Source: Ruminococcaceae bacterium UBA7147
GTDB taxonomy: Bacteria > Bacillota > Clostridia > Oscillospirales > Acutalibacteraceae
Length of the DNA stretch: 57,044 nt
Assembly: GCA_002491825.1 (NCBI GenBank)
Contig: DKWR01000024.1
Location: 1 to 57,044 of the forward strand
Direction of reading: 5' to 3'
Made by a program: the position numbers and the translations under genes
Shown here: positions 1 through 7,256 of the stretch, piece by piece
Position numbering within the stretch: position 1 is the first letter of the stretch
Layout of the letters: each line of letters begins with the position of its first letter
The notes under the pieces: generated by a model
What the model was told of the DNA's origin: nothing
What the model saw: the letters and a program-made list of their open reading frames with translations, nothing else
Databases searched by the model: none

Positions 1-25
1 CGCCGTGTCCCTACGTCAACGTTAC
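1..25. repeat. Partial copy of intergenic hairpin repeat (family B)
   Basis: The first 15 bases match the right half of the hairpin repeat that is complete at 11807-11831, 13663-13687 and 50863-50887. The bases after it (tcaacgtta) also resemble the flank of the 50863 copy (taaacgttg). The left half lies outside the window. It is probably the end of the intergenic space downstream of the kinase-like gene at 82. Confidence 0.7.
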
Positions 26-81
26 TATAATTCCAACGCTAAATTATTGTTTAGCTTACTAAAAGGGATAACCTGATTTAA

Positions 82-783
82 TTATTTCACTATTTCGTTT
101 CGAGCTAGGTAGGCTGCTGAAATGTCCATATTACACGTCAGAATATAAAAATCTGTGCAGGAAATCAGGTTTTCAAAATTCGTCAGCATTTTATCAGCGG
201 TATCTCTGCTGACAAAATGAGCTGTGGAAAAATAAAGCCTTTTTATTATTTCAGGCGTTTCAGCTTTTCTGATTGAATTACTCTCTCCTCTTTCAATGAA
301 CACGACTGCGCCGAGCGGAGCTGAAATATTATTCGCTATTCCGCTTCCTCCATCAAACGGTGTTCCGTATACAACAGCTTTTTCGTTAAAAATTCTGACA
401 ACCGGCTTATCATCATTAATCATCTTCACATCATTATCAAAAGCTTTTCGCCAAAGGGAAGTATGTGTGGACTTTCCTACTCCGGAATCTGCCGAAAACA
501 AATAAGCCTTTCCGTTATATTCAATCGCAGATGAATGAATCAGCATTGCATTGTATTTAATTATGCTTTTGCAAAATTTTCCTGCATACGCAAATTCCTC
601 TGCGGCACCGATAGTTGTGCCCGGTACCATTCTCTTAATTAAGGAGTTGATATGCTCATCTGAAACAGACAAAGAAATATCAGTGTTTCTGTCGCCGTAG
701 TATTCAAAAGGCTTTGCAAGATTTCGAAAATGATCATATTTTGGTTCAAACTCTGTTACAAGTTCAGCTATAAGATATTTCAT
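82..783 (-). CDS. HPr-kinase-like (HprK/ScmC-type) P-loop protein
   Basis: A 233-residue cytosolic protein with the fold signature of HPr kinase/phosphorylase relatives. A P-loop, SADSGVGKST, lies near residues 98-107. It is followed by an acidic segment (INDDKP, near 124) and GTPFDGG (near 140), an order typical of HprK-like proteins linked to peptide-modification clusters. The family includes kinases that phosphorylate residues of lasso-type peptides; the substrate here is unknown. A strong site (GGAGGG) precedes the ATG by 5 bases. It lies downstream of the LRR-dockerin gene with a perfect hairpin between them, and a 46-residue peptide gene is two genes upstream. It is the last gene before the window edge, so partner genes could lie outside. 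A true HprK acting on HPr is less likely because the N-terminal half is short and unlike HprK. The fold assignment is good; the role is inference. Confidence 0.72.
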   Translation of the reverse strand: MKYLIAELVTEFEPKYDHFRNLAKPFEYYGDRNTDISLSVSDEHINSLIKRMVPGTTIGAAEEFAYAGKFCKSIIKYNAMLIHSSAIEYNGKAYLFSADSGVGKSTHTSLWRKAFDNDVKMINDDKPVVRIFNEKAVVYGTPFDGGSGIANNISAPLGAVVFIERGESNSIRKAETPEIIKRLYFSTAHFVSRDTADKMLTNFENLISCTDFYILTCNMDISAAYLARNEIVK

Positions 784-800
784 TGTCCCTCCAAATAATA

Positions 801-834
801 TTTTAGGGAACGACTCTAATATCGTTCCCTAAAA
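801..834. other. Perfect intercistronic hairpin
   Basis: Arms 801-813 (TTTTAGGGAACGA) and 822-834 pair perfectly around an 8-base loop. It lies just after the stop of the LRR-dockerin gene and 18 bases before the start of the kinase-like gene. The minus-strand transcript has no long U run after the stem, so it may be an RNA-processing or stabilising stem, or a leaky terminator. Confidence 0.75.
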
Positions 835-851
835 CAAATACTTAAAATCAA

Positions 852-1712
852 TTATTCAAATCCAACAAGAATACGCTGAATCTGTGTTGCGTCAAGTACA
901 TTAACTACACCGTCTCCGTTTACGTCAGCGAGTGAAAGCTGATAATCGGAGAGATCCTTAATTGAGGAAGCGTAATACTGAATAAGTGTAGCATCGCTTA
1001 CATTGACAATTCCGTTCATATCAACATCACCGATTTTATATTCGGGAATAATCTCAAAATTGATGTTATTTTCTTCAGCATACTGCTGTGCGTACGAATC
1101 TTTATAAACATAAAGTGTAAGATTCGGACAATTTCTGAATGCGTTTGAAGCAATAGAAGTTGTTGCTTTAGGAATTGTGATTGACTTTAGAGATGTACAA
1201 TCAGAAAAAGCAAAGGAGCCTATTGATTCTACCGTTGAAGGTATTTCAATCGTTTCAAGACTACTGCAATTATAAAATACCTGATCTTTAATTTCAGTCA
1301 ACTGCGATTTAATCTCTACGTTTTTTAATGAAGGACAGTTTTGTAAAGCACCAATGCCAACATTAAGACAATTTTCAGGAATTACAACCGACTGAAGATT
1401 GGACGCTTCGTAAAAAGCTGCATCTCCAATAGAGGTCAGTGTATCCGGAAAAGACGCAGAAACAATATAGTCATTTTGATAAAAAGCCATCATTTTAACA
1501 GCAACAACAGTATCTCCGAAAATTTTCTCGGGAACAACCATGTTACCGTCTTTTAATTTGTATTCCGTAATAGTAATTGTACCGTCACCGTTTTTCATAA
1601 ATGTAAAATTGCCGTCACTGAAGTAGGTAGCAGCAAAAGCTGACGATAGACTTGAAAAAATTAATATTACAGGAATTAAAACAGAAGTGAAAATAAATCT
1701 GATTTTCTTCAT
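852..1712 (-). CDS. Secreted BspA-type leucine-rich-repeat protein with C-terminal dockerin
   Basis: This 286-residue secreted protein has three parts. A signal peptide (1-27) ends in SSAFA. A block of LRR_5/BspA-type repeats (about 70-210) repeats the pattern 'F..C..L..I.IP..V..IG..AF'. A type I dockerin (about 228-286) has two calcium-loop repeats beginning GDVDMNGIVN and ADVNGDGVVN. Dockerins bind cohesins on a scaffoldin, so the protein should be displayed in a cellulosome- or amylosome-like complex. BspA-type repeats usually mediate binding to host or polymer surfaces. The start is supported by AAAGGTG upstream of the ATG. It lies between the small peptide gene and the HprK-like gene on the same strand, with perfect hairpins on both sides. 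No catalytic domain is seen, so it is probably an adhesin or binding subunit. Confidence 0.88.
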   Translation of the reverse strand: MKKIRFIFTSVLIPVILIFSSLSSAFAATYFSDGNFTFMKNGDGTITITEYKLKDGNMVVPEKIFGDTVVAVKMMAFYQNDYIVSASFPDTLTSIGDAAFYEASNLQSVVIPENCLNVGIGALQNCPSLKNVEIKSQLTEIKDQVFYNCSSLETIEIPSTVESIGSFAFSDCTSLKSITIPKATTSIASNAFRNCPNLTLYVYKDSYAQQYAEENNINFEIIPEYKIGDVDMNGIVNVSDATLIQYYASSIKDLSDYQLSLADVNGDGVVNVLDATQIQRILVGFE

Positions 1713-1731
1713 ATAATCACCTTTTATAGGT

Positions 1732-1758
1732 AGAGGGGCAAATGAGATTTGCCCCTCT
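1732..1758. other. Perfect 12-bp intercistronic hairpin
   Basis: AGAGGGGCAAAT (1732-1743) pairs perfectly with 1747-1758 around a 3-base loop. In the minus transcript it falls between the stop of the 46-residue peptide gene and the ribosome site of the LRR-dockerin gene. It is followed by ACCTATAAAAGG, not a U run. It could cap the upstream mRNA or tune relative expression. Confidence 0.78.
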
Positions 1759-1778
1759 AAATTATTAAGACATTTTAG

Positions 1779-1919
1779 TTAAATCGGACTGCCGCTTACT
1801 TCTTCGCCGGTTTCGTTTCTTGTTTCCTCCGGAGTACTATCGTCCATATAATCGGACAAAATTTCAGAAAAAGAAAACTTTTCTAAATCAAACGAAGGTT
1901 CTTCATATATTCTCTTCAA
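1779..1919 (-). CDS. 46-residue acidic peptide, TTG start, translationally coupled
   Basis: The reading frame continues upstream past 1919, but the signals point to a TTG start at 1917-1919. An ideal AAGGAGG (1928-1934) sits 8 bases before it and overlaps the TAA of the 1,693-residue protein, which indicates translational coupling. The peptide begins MKRIYEEPSFDLEKF and continues with FSEILSDYM, then an acidic Thr/Glu-rich tail ending GSPI. The basic-aromatic-proline N-terminus (K-x-I-Y-x-x-P) resembles short leader-like proteins common in gut Clostridia near HprK-like or PqqD-type genes. There is no signal peptide or membrane segment. It could be a RiPP-type precursor, a regulatory or chaperone-like peptide for the giant protein, or an unknown small protein. 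No modification enzyme other than the HprK-like gene is visible. I am fairly sure the gene is real; the function is open. Confidence 0.7.
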   Translation of the reverse strand: MKRIYEEPSFDLEKFSFSEILSDYMDDSTPEETRNETGEEVSGSPI

Positions 1920-1927
1920 TTCTACGC

Positions 1928-1934
1928 CCTCCTT
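1928..1934 (-). promoter_or_regulatory. Ribosome binding site overlapping the upstream stop codon
   Basis: AAGGAGG on the minus strand is complementary to the 16S rRNA 3' end and decides the TTG start at 1919. Its first two bases are part of the TAA (1935-1933) of the preceding giant protein gene, so ribosomes ending there can re-initiate. Confidence 0.8.
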
Positions 1935-4900
1935 ACTCAGTTGTCTTTGTAGTAACAGCTGATGAATTACCAATGTCAAACAGTGTAAAGTAAACAGGTT
2001 CTGTCATATCATATACCACTTCACCATTATCATTTGTATAATAAACATAGTAATATGCTTTATATACATAGTGTCTGTAATAAGCAGTGTTCGGGAACTT
2101 TACATAATAATCAAGTCTGTTTTTATTGTTGTAATCCTCGTTCTTAATATCAAACTTATACATAGCTTTGCTTTTGCTTTCATCTGCTGTAACTGAACCG
2201 GATGTACTATCAGATGTAGCAAAAGTTTGAATTTCAGATTTTGAAAAGCTTTCTTCTGCTGTATAAGCCGTTTTAAGAGCGCTAAATTCATCAGCGGTAA
2301 GTTTTGCATCAACCGCATCAGGTTTTTCAATCTTATGATTATTACTGAACTCAACAATCAAACCTGTGTGATATTTATCCTTTGCAAGTTCACCATTAAG
2401 GAGAATACCGTTTGAGCTCATATATGCTACGATAAAGTCTGCATAGAGATAGTCTGACTTAACTTCACCTGTTGAATCTGTGTACTGCTCACGAGTAAAT
2501 GTAGGATCGGAAATTGTGAGTGACTGTGACTTTTCATTAGAATAAACAGGATAAATGTAATAATCACCTAAAATTCTTAAATTGAACTTAGTTGAATAAC
2601 ATTTAGCAATTTCCTTATTGATTCCCTTATCATGCTCATTTAAGTCATAAACAATCCAATAAGCAAAGTTTGTATCACCATCAGCACTCTTGGAGTTAGC
2701 TACGAAAAATTCATCGGAACCATCAAGGAGATAATCATTATCTTTAACATTTTTGAAAGCAAAACCTACATTATCAGAAGTTCTATAATATACTGTATGC
2801 ATCAGTTCAGAGTGAGTACCCCAAAGGGTTGCTGTAGTACCCTGTCTAGTAACCTTCTGTTCTGTTATTGTCCATGTGCAATCCTTATGAAGGTCTTCAA
2901 CAGCAGGAGCATTATCGTAAATCAAATCATCAGTAATAAAATAATCCGGATGTTCCTGCAGGTAATCATCCGTAAGCTCTACAACCTTTGTGTAGGTTCT
3001 CTCATCGCCAAAACGGTTGTAGTACTTATAGTTAAGAATTGCATTCTTGGTAACAGGAGCTATGTCAGAATAATACTGTAAAGAGCTAACCTCTAATCTA
3101 TTACCGAAATACAAATCTTCGACATTTAATGTCATTGTCTGTGTTGCAGTACCGGATTTACCAATATAATCATTGCTTGTGTTATCGTCGGAGATAATCA
3201 TATAATCATTTGCATCATATCTGAAGTAATCAACAAATGTATTTTCACCCTTCATAATTGTTTTGAGAGTGATGTCAATAGTATACTTGCCTGAAAGCAT
3301 CTCAGGTGTTAATGCGATGTTGATAGCTGCCTCAGTTTCGGGGAACGACTGAATTTCGCTACCTTGTCTATTCTTAATTACAGCAGAAACAAGATAATAT
3401 CCGCCGCCGCCGAGAGCATCCGGACCGGTATACTTTTCATGAGTAATGCTAAGTACACCTTCCTCAATCTTTTCAAAACGAGCTACAATGTTATAGGATT
3501 TATCAACGAGGAAGTCCATTGAAGACGAGGTAACAGGAAGCGGTGAATAGTTGTTACCTTCATCATCAACTGTTCCCCATCCAACGAACACATAACCACT
3601 CTTTGATGTTGCAGTGATAGCTGCATTAACGTTACGTTCTGTAAAGTCCTTTGATGCGACACCGTTTACCGAAGTAATATCATCAATTTTTACAGTACCT
3701 GCGGTTTCACTTTCATCAAGACTCCACGCTGCAGTTTCATTATCTCTGTACTGAACTTTTACTGTAACGGGTACAGTCTGACCGGTAGACTTTGTGTATA
3801 ACCAACGACCGTCAATACGAACGCCGCTGTTACCGCCAACTCCGGCAGATGAAGTATCGGCATTCATCTCTGATTCGTAAGTAATCTTTACAGGTACACC
3901 TTTATAACTACTATTATCATTAATAGTGGTGTATTGGGTAGTCTGCGACTGTCCTTCGGGACGTGCAATAAAGTCGGAAGGAACACCCTGAGTAATGTAT
4001 TTACCATCATTGTCGTAAACGTACCAAACAGTTGACCACTGACCTTTATCAGCTACGTCCTGGTTACCTGTTGAAACAACATACAAATGAGAACCCTTTG
4101 CATTGTAATCACTGATTACATTTCCGAGGATGTCAACGTGCTCGTCATCGAAGTTGAGCAAATCGTCCCAACCGTTATTATTAGCATAGGTAGTCTTATC
4201 AATTGCACCTGAAACGGTAGGATGATTATAATTATTAGTCAAAAGAGTATACTGGTTTGAAGCTCCTGTTCTGTATTTAATCTCAAACTTAACGGTATCA
4301 TAACCAAGGTCTGCAATGTATTTGAAATCATCGTAGTCGTAGGTCTGATAGTTTTTACCGATTTCGGGATAAAGTGTTCCGTGAAGTTCCTTTTCAATAA
4401 AGCTGTTAAGAGTGATACCGGAAATAGTATAATTTGTTCCGTCGCTCTTTGTTCTTGGCTTACCGTCTGCGTAAGCAATACGAGGAACTCTTGTGTAGTA
4501 CAAGCCGTTTGAAGAAAGAATCATCGGCTGACCGGGATAACCGGTAGTGCTATATGCTTCTTTATTTGAACCGCCTGTGTAATAGTATGAGTAACAGGAA
4601 ATTGTGTTGCCCCAGTGGTCACCAAGCTCCGAAGCGTCAACGTACACTGTGATGTAGTCATTATTCTTTTCTGTATTCTTATTGAAGTACAGCGGAGTGA
4701 TTTCTACAAGGTTGTTTTTCTCGTCGCCCGATACCTTATATGTGGTTTCATATACATTATTTGCATTTGCAGAAGCGGGATAGGAAATACCGTTTACACA
4801 GAAAGCGTAAACATAATAACCGTTAGCAGCAGCTGCAGTAGTCATAGTTGTCTGAATTGTAAGATAATCTCCCGAATTTGCGGTGTAAACATTATATTTT

Positions 4901-7014
4901 TCGTTTTCTGTCAAGAGATTAAGTTCACCACTGCTATTATCTGTGAGTACAGTATCGCCAAGCGGACTTGTACCGCCTTCTACCGTTGTACCGTCCTTTG
5001 TGTAAACATTGATAGATTTCTTACCGTCTGTAGTCTGTGACAGACTGATTACAGGATTAGTATCAGAGGATGTGAAATCAAGCTTAATGTAATATACGTT
5101 GGACTGATTGAAAATGTAGTTTTTGCTGTTAGTGGCAGAGCTGTCGCCCCAAGTAGTGATATTATCAGAAATTGAAGGCGTAAGCGTAAAGTTATCATTG
5201 GTTGTTTGAGAATACTTAACATCATTACTTTCGGTTAAGCTGACTCTTTTAATCTTAAACCAATATTCTTTGTTAAAGCTGATTGAAGAATAAAGAATCT
5301 TTGGATTTGTTTCAGACGGAGTCATTTCGTAAGAAACTTTACCGTTGTCACCGATAAGATAATACTTATAAGCAAGGTTACCTGCTTTTGTAATAGTCTT
5401 TGCATCTGAAAATGCTGACTCATTATAATTATCGGATGAAGATGGACCGGGAACAGCCTTAACCTTGTAAGAGCCTGCTTCGGTAATCTCATAAGTATCA
5501 GTTGTGAATGTCTTATAAAGGTTACCGTCTTTGTAGAGATGATATGTTACATCTGGAGCATTTTCTGAAATTGCGATGTGGTTGGAAACAGTTAATGTAA
5601 CCGATGTTGCGCTTTCAGCAATTTCTTGTGCAGAGAAGGTGAGCGTAGGAGTAGCAAGAACAGGCTTTGAAGTTGCTTCTGTCCATGAAAGAGTCCTTGT
5701 ATCTGCATTCCAAGTGAATGTAACGCTTTGATATGAAGTAGCTGGTACTTTCCACTTATTACCGGTGTTAAAATTCGTATCAGTTGTAGAACCGGCAGAT
5801 GTACCTGAACCGGCGTTATTATCATTTGGGTGGTAAACATTAGTACCATCATTAATTGTAATATACTGATAACCAGCCTCGTCATTTTTGAAAGTATAAT
5901 TTAAAGAATATTCACCACTTGTAGCAGTTTCAGTAAATTTGTATTTATCGTCAGGGTTACATACTTGTCCTTTATCAATCCAACCGCTGATGTACCAGCC
6001 TTCTACTTCATAACCAGGGTTAGGACTTGCAGTAAAGGTTACTTCTGTGCCGGCTGTTACAGTTGAACCAATAGGAGAACCATTTGCTGAAGCAGTAATT
6101 AAACCGTTAGAACCAGCACCAAAGTTTACGGTGTAGTAGGTTGTTGTTCCGGGTAATGTTGTTGTAGCACAAATCAAATTATTATCTGTTGAATTGTATT
6201 TTGTATTTTTATACAACAATAAAATATAAAATTCAACACCGTCTTGATTTGATACATTACAGTTATGGTCATTTCCGCCTTCATCAGATAAAGATACAAT
6301 GTTTGTAATATTAGACGGGTTATTCGTGAAGTTCTGACCGCCGTATATTTCAGAGCAGTTCCAGTTATCTGCTTCATTACAAATCTTAAAAGTACCATTA
6401 CCTGTTACTTTTGTATAAGCAAAAGTATTATCAGAGCTCTGATCCATTTTAATACCGGTTTCCCACTTATTATAAGTGCCACGCAAATAATAGTTTGCTT
6501 TAGTGTCTCCAGAGCCGGTACTGCCACTATAGGTTGACCAAGTACCTTCAGAATAATAAGTACACTCATTTTTAGTATAATTTTGAGAATTGTCTGGAGT
6601 ATATAAGGGATTACTTGTATTAAAATCTCCTCTATATACTACTTCAGTTTTATGAAAGTTTCCATAATTAGATTGAGAAGCTTTAGTAAATGAAATGTAT
6701 TCTGAATAATCACCGGTATAAGTGCATGAATAAATATCATCAGTTCCACTTACTTTATTCATAGTAATAGGACCATCGGCAAAGTTAGAATTATTCGTTT
6801 GTGAACCTGTACCTTTTTCTTCATCCCAATATGCGCCTTTATAAAAATACGCATAAGCTCCGTTCCAGCCAAGAGTATCTTTAAAATATACCGTTATGGT
6901 ACCATTTGCGGCACTGGTAGTAACAATACCGACTACCATTGTTGAAACAACCATCATCAATGCGAGGATGACGGAAAGCGCTGATTTGCTTATGCGCTTA
7001 ATTGAATGTCTCAT
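1933..7014 (-). CDS. Giant secreted multi-module protein, carbohydrate-binding-like
   Basis: This 1,693-residue protein has a signal peptide (1-36, hydrophobic core then SAANG) and then a chain of beta-rich modules. Residues about 37-150 (ITVYFKDTLGWNGAYAYFY) and 172-290 (YYLRGTYNKWETGIKM) resemble starch-binding modules of the CBM26 or SusE/F kind. About 293-345 is an InlB B-repeat-like unit (VNFGAGSNG...GYEVEGWYISG), with a second near 1130-1170 (SGYVFVGWG). Another binding-like module starts near 545 (YYLIGDNGKVSYEM). The remainder is rich in Tyr, Thr and Asn and was not recognised. There is no dockerin, cohesin, LPXTG or C-terminal membrane anchor, so how it is retained at the cell is unclear. 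The start follows GGAGGTATATTAA. It is translationally coupled to the 46-residue peptide downstream and lies downstream of the CotH-dockerin gene. Binding to starch or another glucan is inference. Confidence 0.72.
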   Translation of the reverse strand: MRHSIKRISKSALSVILALMMVVSTMVVGIVTTSAANGTITVYFKDTLGWNGAYAYFYKGAYWDEEKGTGSQTNNSNFADGPITMNKVSGTDDIYSCTYTGDYSEYISFTKASQSNYGNFHKTEVVYRGDFNTSNPLYTPDNSQNYTKNECTYYSEGTWSTYSGSTGSGDTKANYYLRGTYNKWETGIKMDQSSDNTFAYTKVTGNGTFKICNEADNWNCSEIYGGQNFTNNPSNITNIVSLSDEGGNDHNCNVSNQDGVEFYILLLYKNTKYNSTDNNLICATTTLPGTTTYYTVNFGAGSNGLITASANGSPIGSTVTAGTEVTFTASPNPGYEVEGWYISGWIDKGQVCNPDDKYKFTETATSGEYSLNYTFKNDEAGYQYITINDGTNVYHPNDNNAGSGTSAGSTTDTNFNTGNKWKVPATSYQSVTFTWNADTRTLSWTEATSKPVLATPTLTFSAQEIAESATSVTLTVSNHIAISENAPDVTYHLYKDGNLYKTFTTDTYEITEAGSYKVKAVPGPSSSDNYNESAFSDAKTITKAGNLAYKYYLIGDNGKVSYEMTPSETNPKILYSSISFNKEYWFKIKRVSLTESNDVKYSQTTNDNFTLTPSISDNITTWGDSSATNSKNYIFNQSNVYYIKLDFTSSDTNPVISLSQTTDGKKSINVYTKDGTTVEGGTSPLGDTVLTDNSSGELNLLTENEKYNVYTANSGDYLTIQTTMTTAAAANGYYVYAFCVNGISYPASANANNVYETTYKVSGDEKNNLVEITPLYFNKNTEKNNDYITVYVDASELGDHWGNTISCYSYYYTGGSNKEAYSTTGYPGQPMILSSNGLYYTRVPRIAYADGKPRTKSDGTNYTISGITLNSFIEKELHGTLYPEIGKNYQTYDYDDFKYIADLGYDTVKFEIKYRTGASNQYTLLTNNYNHPTVSGAIDKTTYANNNGWDDLLNFDDEHVDILGNVISDYNAKGSHLYVVSTGNQDVADKGQWSTVWYVYDNDGKYITQGVPSDFIARPEGQSQTTQYTTINDNSSYKGVPVKITYESEMNADTSSAGVGGNSGVRIDGRWLYTKSTGQTVPVTVKVQYRDNETAAWSLDESETAGTVKIDDITSVNGVASKDFTERNVNAAITATSKSGYVFVGWGTVDDEGNNYSPLPVTSSSMDFLVDKSYNIVARFEKIEEGVLSITHEKYTGPDALGGGGYYLVSAVIKNRQGSEIQSFPETEAAINIALTPEMLSGKYTIDITLKTIMKGENTFVDYFRYDANDYMIISDDNTSNDYIGKSGTATQTMTLNVEDLYFGNRLEVSSLQYYSDIAPVTKNAILNYKYYNRFGDERTYTKVVELTDDYLQEHPDYFITDDLIYDNAPAVEDLHKDCTWTITEQKVTRQGTTATLWGTHSELMHTVYYRTSDNVGFAFKNVKDNDYLLDGSDEFFVANSKSADGDTNFAYWIVYDLNEHDKGINKEIAKCYSTKFNLRILGDYYIYPVYSNEKSQSLTISDPTFTREQYTDSTGEVKSDYLYADFIVAYMSSNGILLNGELAKDKYHTGLIVEFSNNHKIEKPDAVDAKLTADEFSALKTAYTAEESFSKSEIQTFATSDSTSGSVTADESKSKAMYKFDIKNEDYNNKNRLDYYVKFPNTAYYRHYVYKAYYYVYYTNDNGEVVYDMTEPVYFTLFDIGNSSAVTTKTTE

Positions 7015-7053
7015 TTAATATACCTCCATAAATTTTATTTACGGTGCGCCTTT

Positions 7054-7150
7054 ATAATTAACAATTAACAATTTACAATTAACAATTTACAATCAACAAT
7101 TATTTGTCAACTTGCAATTTATAATTAACAATTTACAATTAACAAATTAA
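7054..7150. repeat. Tandem A+T-rich short repeats (ACAATTAACAATTT units)
   Basis: Six or more imperfect copies of a 7-14 base unit built from 'acaatt(t)a' and 'aacaatt' fill the gap upstream of the giant protein. A minus-strand TTGACA (7105-7110) is embedded, with only poor -10 candidates after it. There is no spacer variation as in a CRISPR. It is probably a slippage-prone simple repeat. Confidence 0.7.
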
Positions 7151-7162
7151 ATTGTTTTTTTC

Positions 7163-7196
7163 TTCCATATGGGCGGGATTAGCCGCCCACACGGAA
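7163..7196. other. Hairpin between CotH-dockerin and giant protein genes
   Basis: Arms 7163-7176 and 7183-7196 (minus-strand core TTCCGTGTGGGCGG) pair with a few G-U or mismatched positions around a 6-base loop. The minus transcript continues with GAAAAAAAC, not U, so it is not a standard intrinsic terminator. Confidence 0.6.
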
Positions 7197-7232
7197 AATT
7201 GTTATTCGTAATTAAAGCGCAATTATTTATTT

Positions 7233-7256
7233 TAACATTGTCTGACCACAATGTTA
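7233..7256. other. Perfect hairpin abutting a stop codon
   Basis: TAACATTGT (7233-7241) pairs perfectly with ACAATGTTA (7248-7256) around a 6-base loop. It touches the stop codon (7257-7259) of the CotH-dockerin gene. The transcript continues AAATAAATAA, so it is a stem without a U run. Confidence 0.65.

Noticed and set aside
1919..1979. Longer start for the 46-residue peptide at 1979, or a frameshift fusion to the giant protein
   Set aside because: The 1979 start has no ribosome site and reads inside the giant gene in another frame; a perfect site and TTG at 1919 explain the gene without frameshifting, and no slippery heptamer is evident.
7054..7150. Tandem repeats that could suggest a small CRISPR array
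   Set aside because: Units are 7-14 bases with no unique spacers; simple A+T-rich repeat.
7163..7196. Intrinsic terminator between the CotH-dockerin and giant genes
   Set aside because: The stem is followed by A-rich rather than U-rich sequence on the minus strand, so it is listed only as a hairpin.
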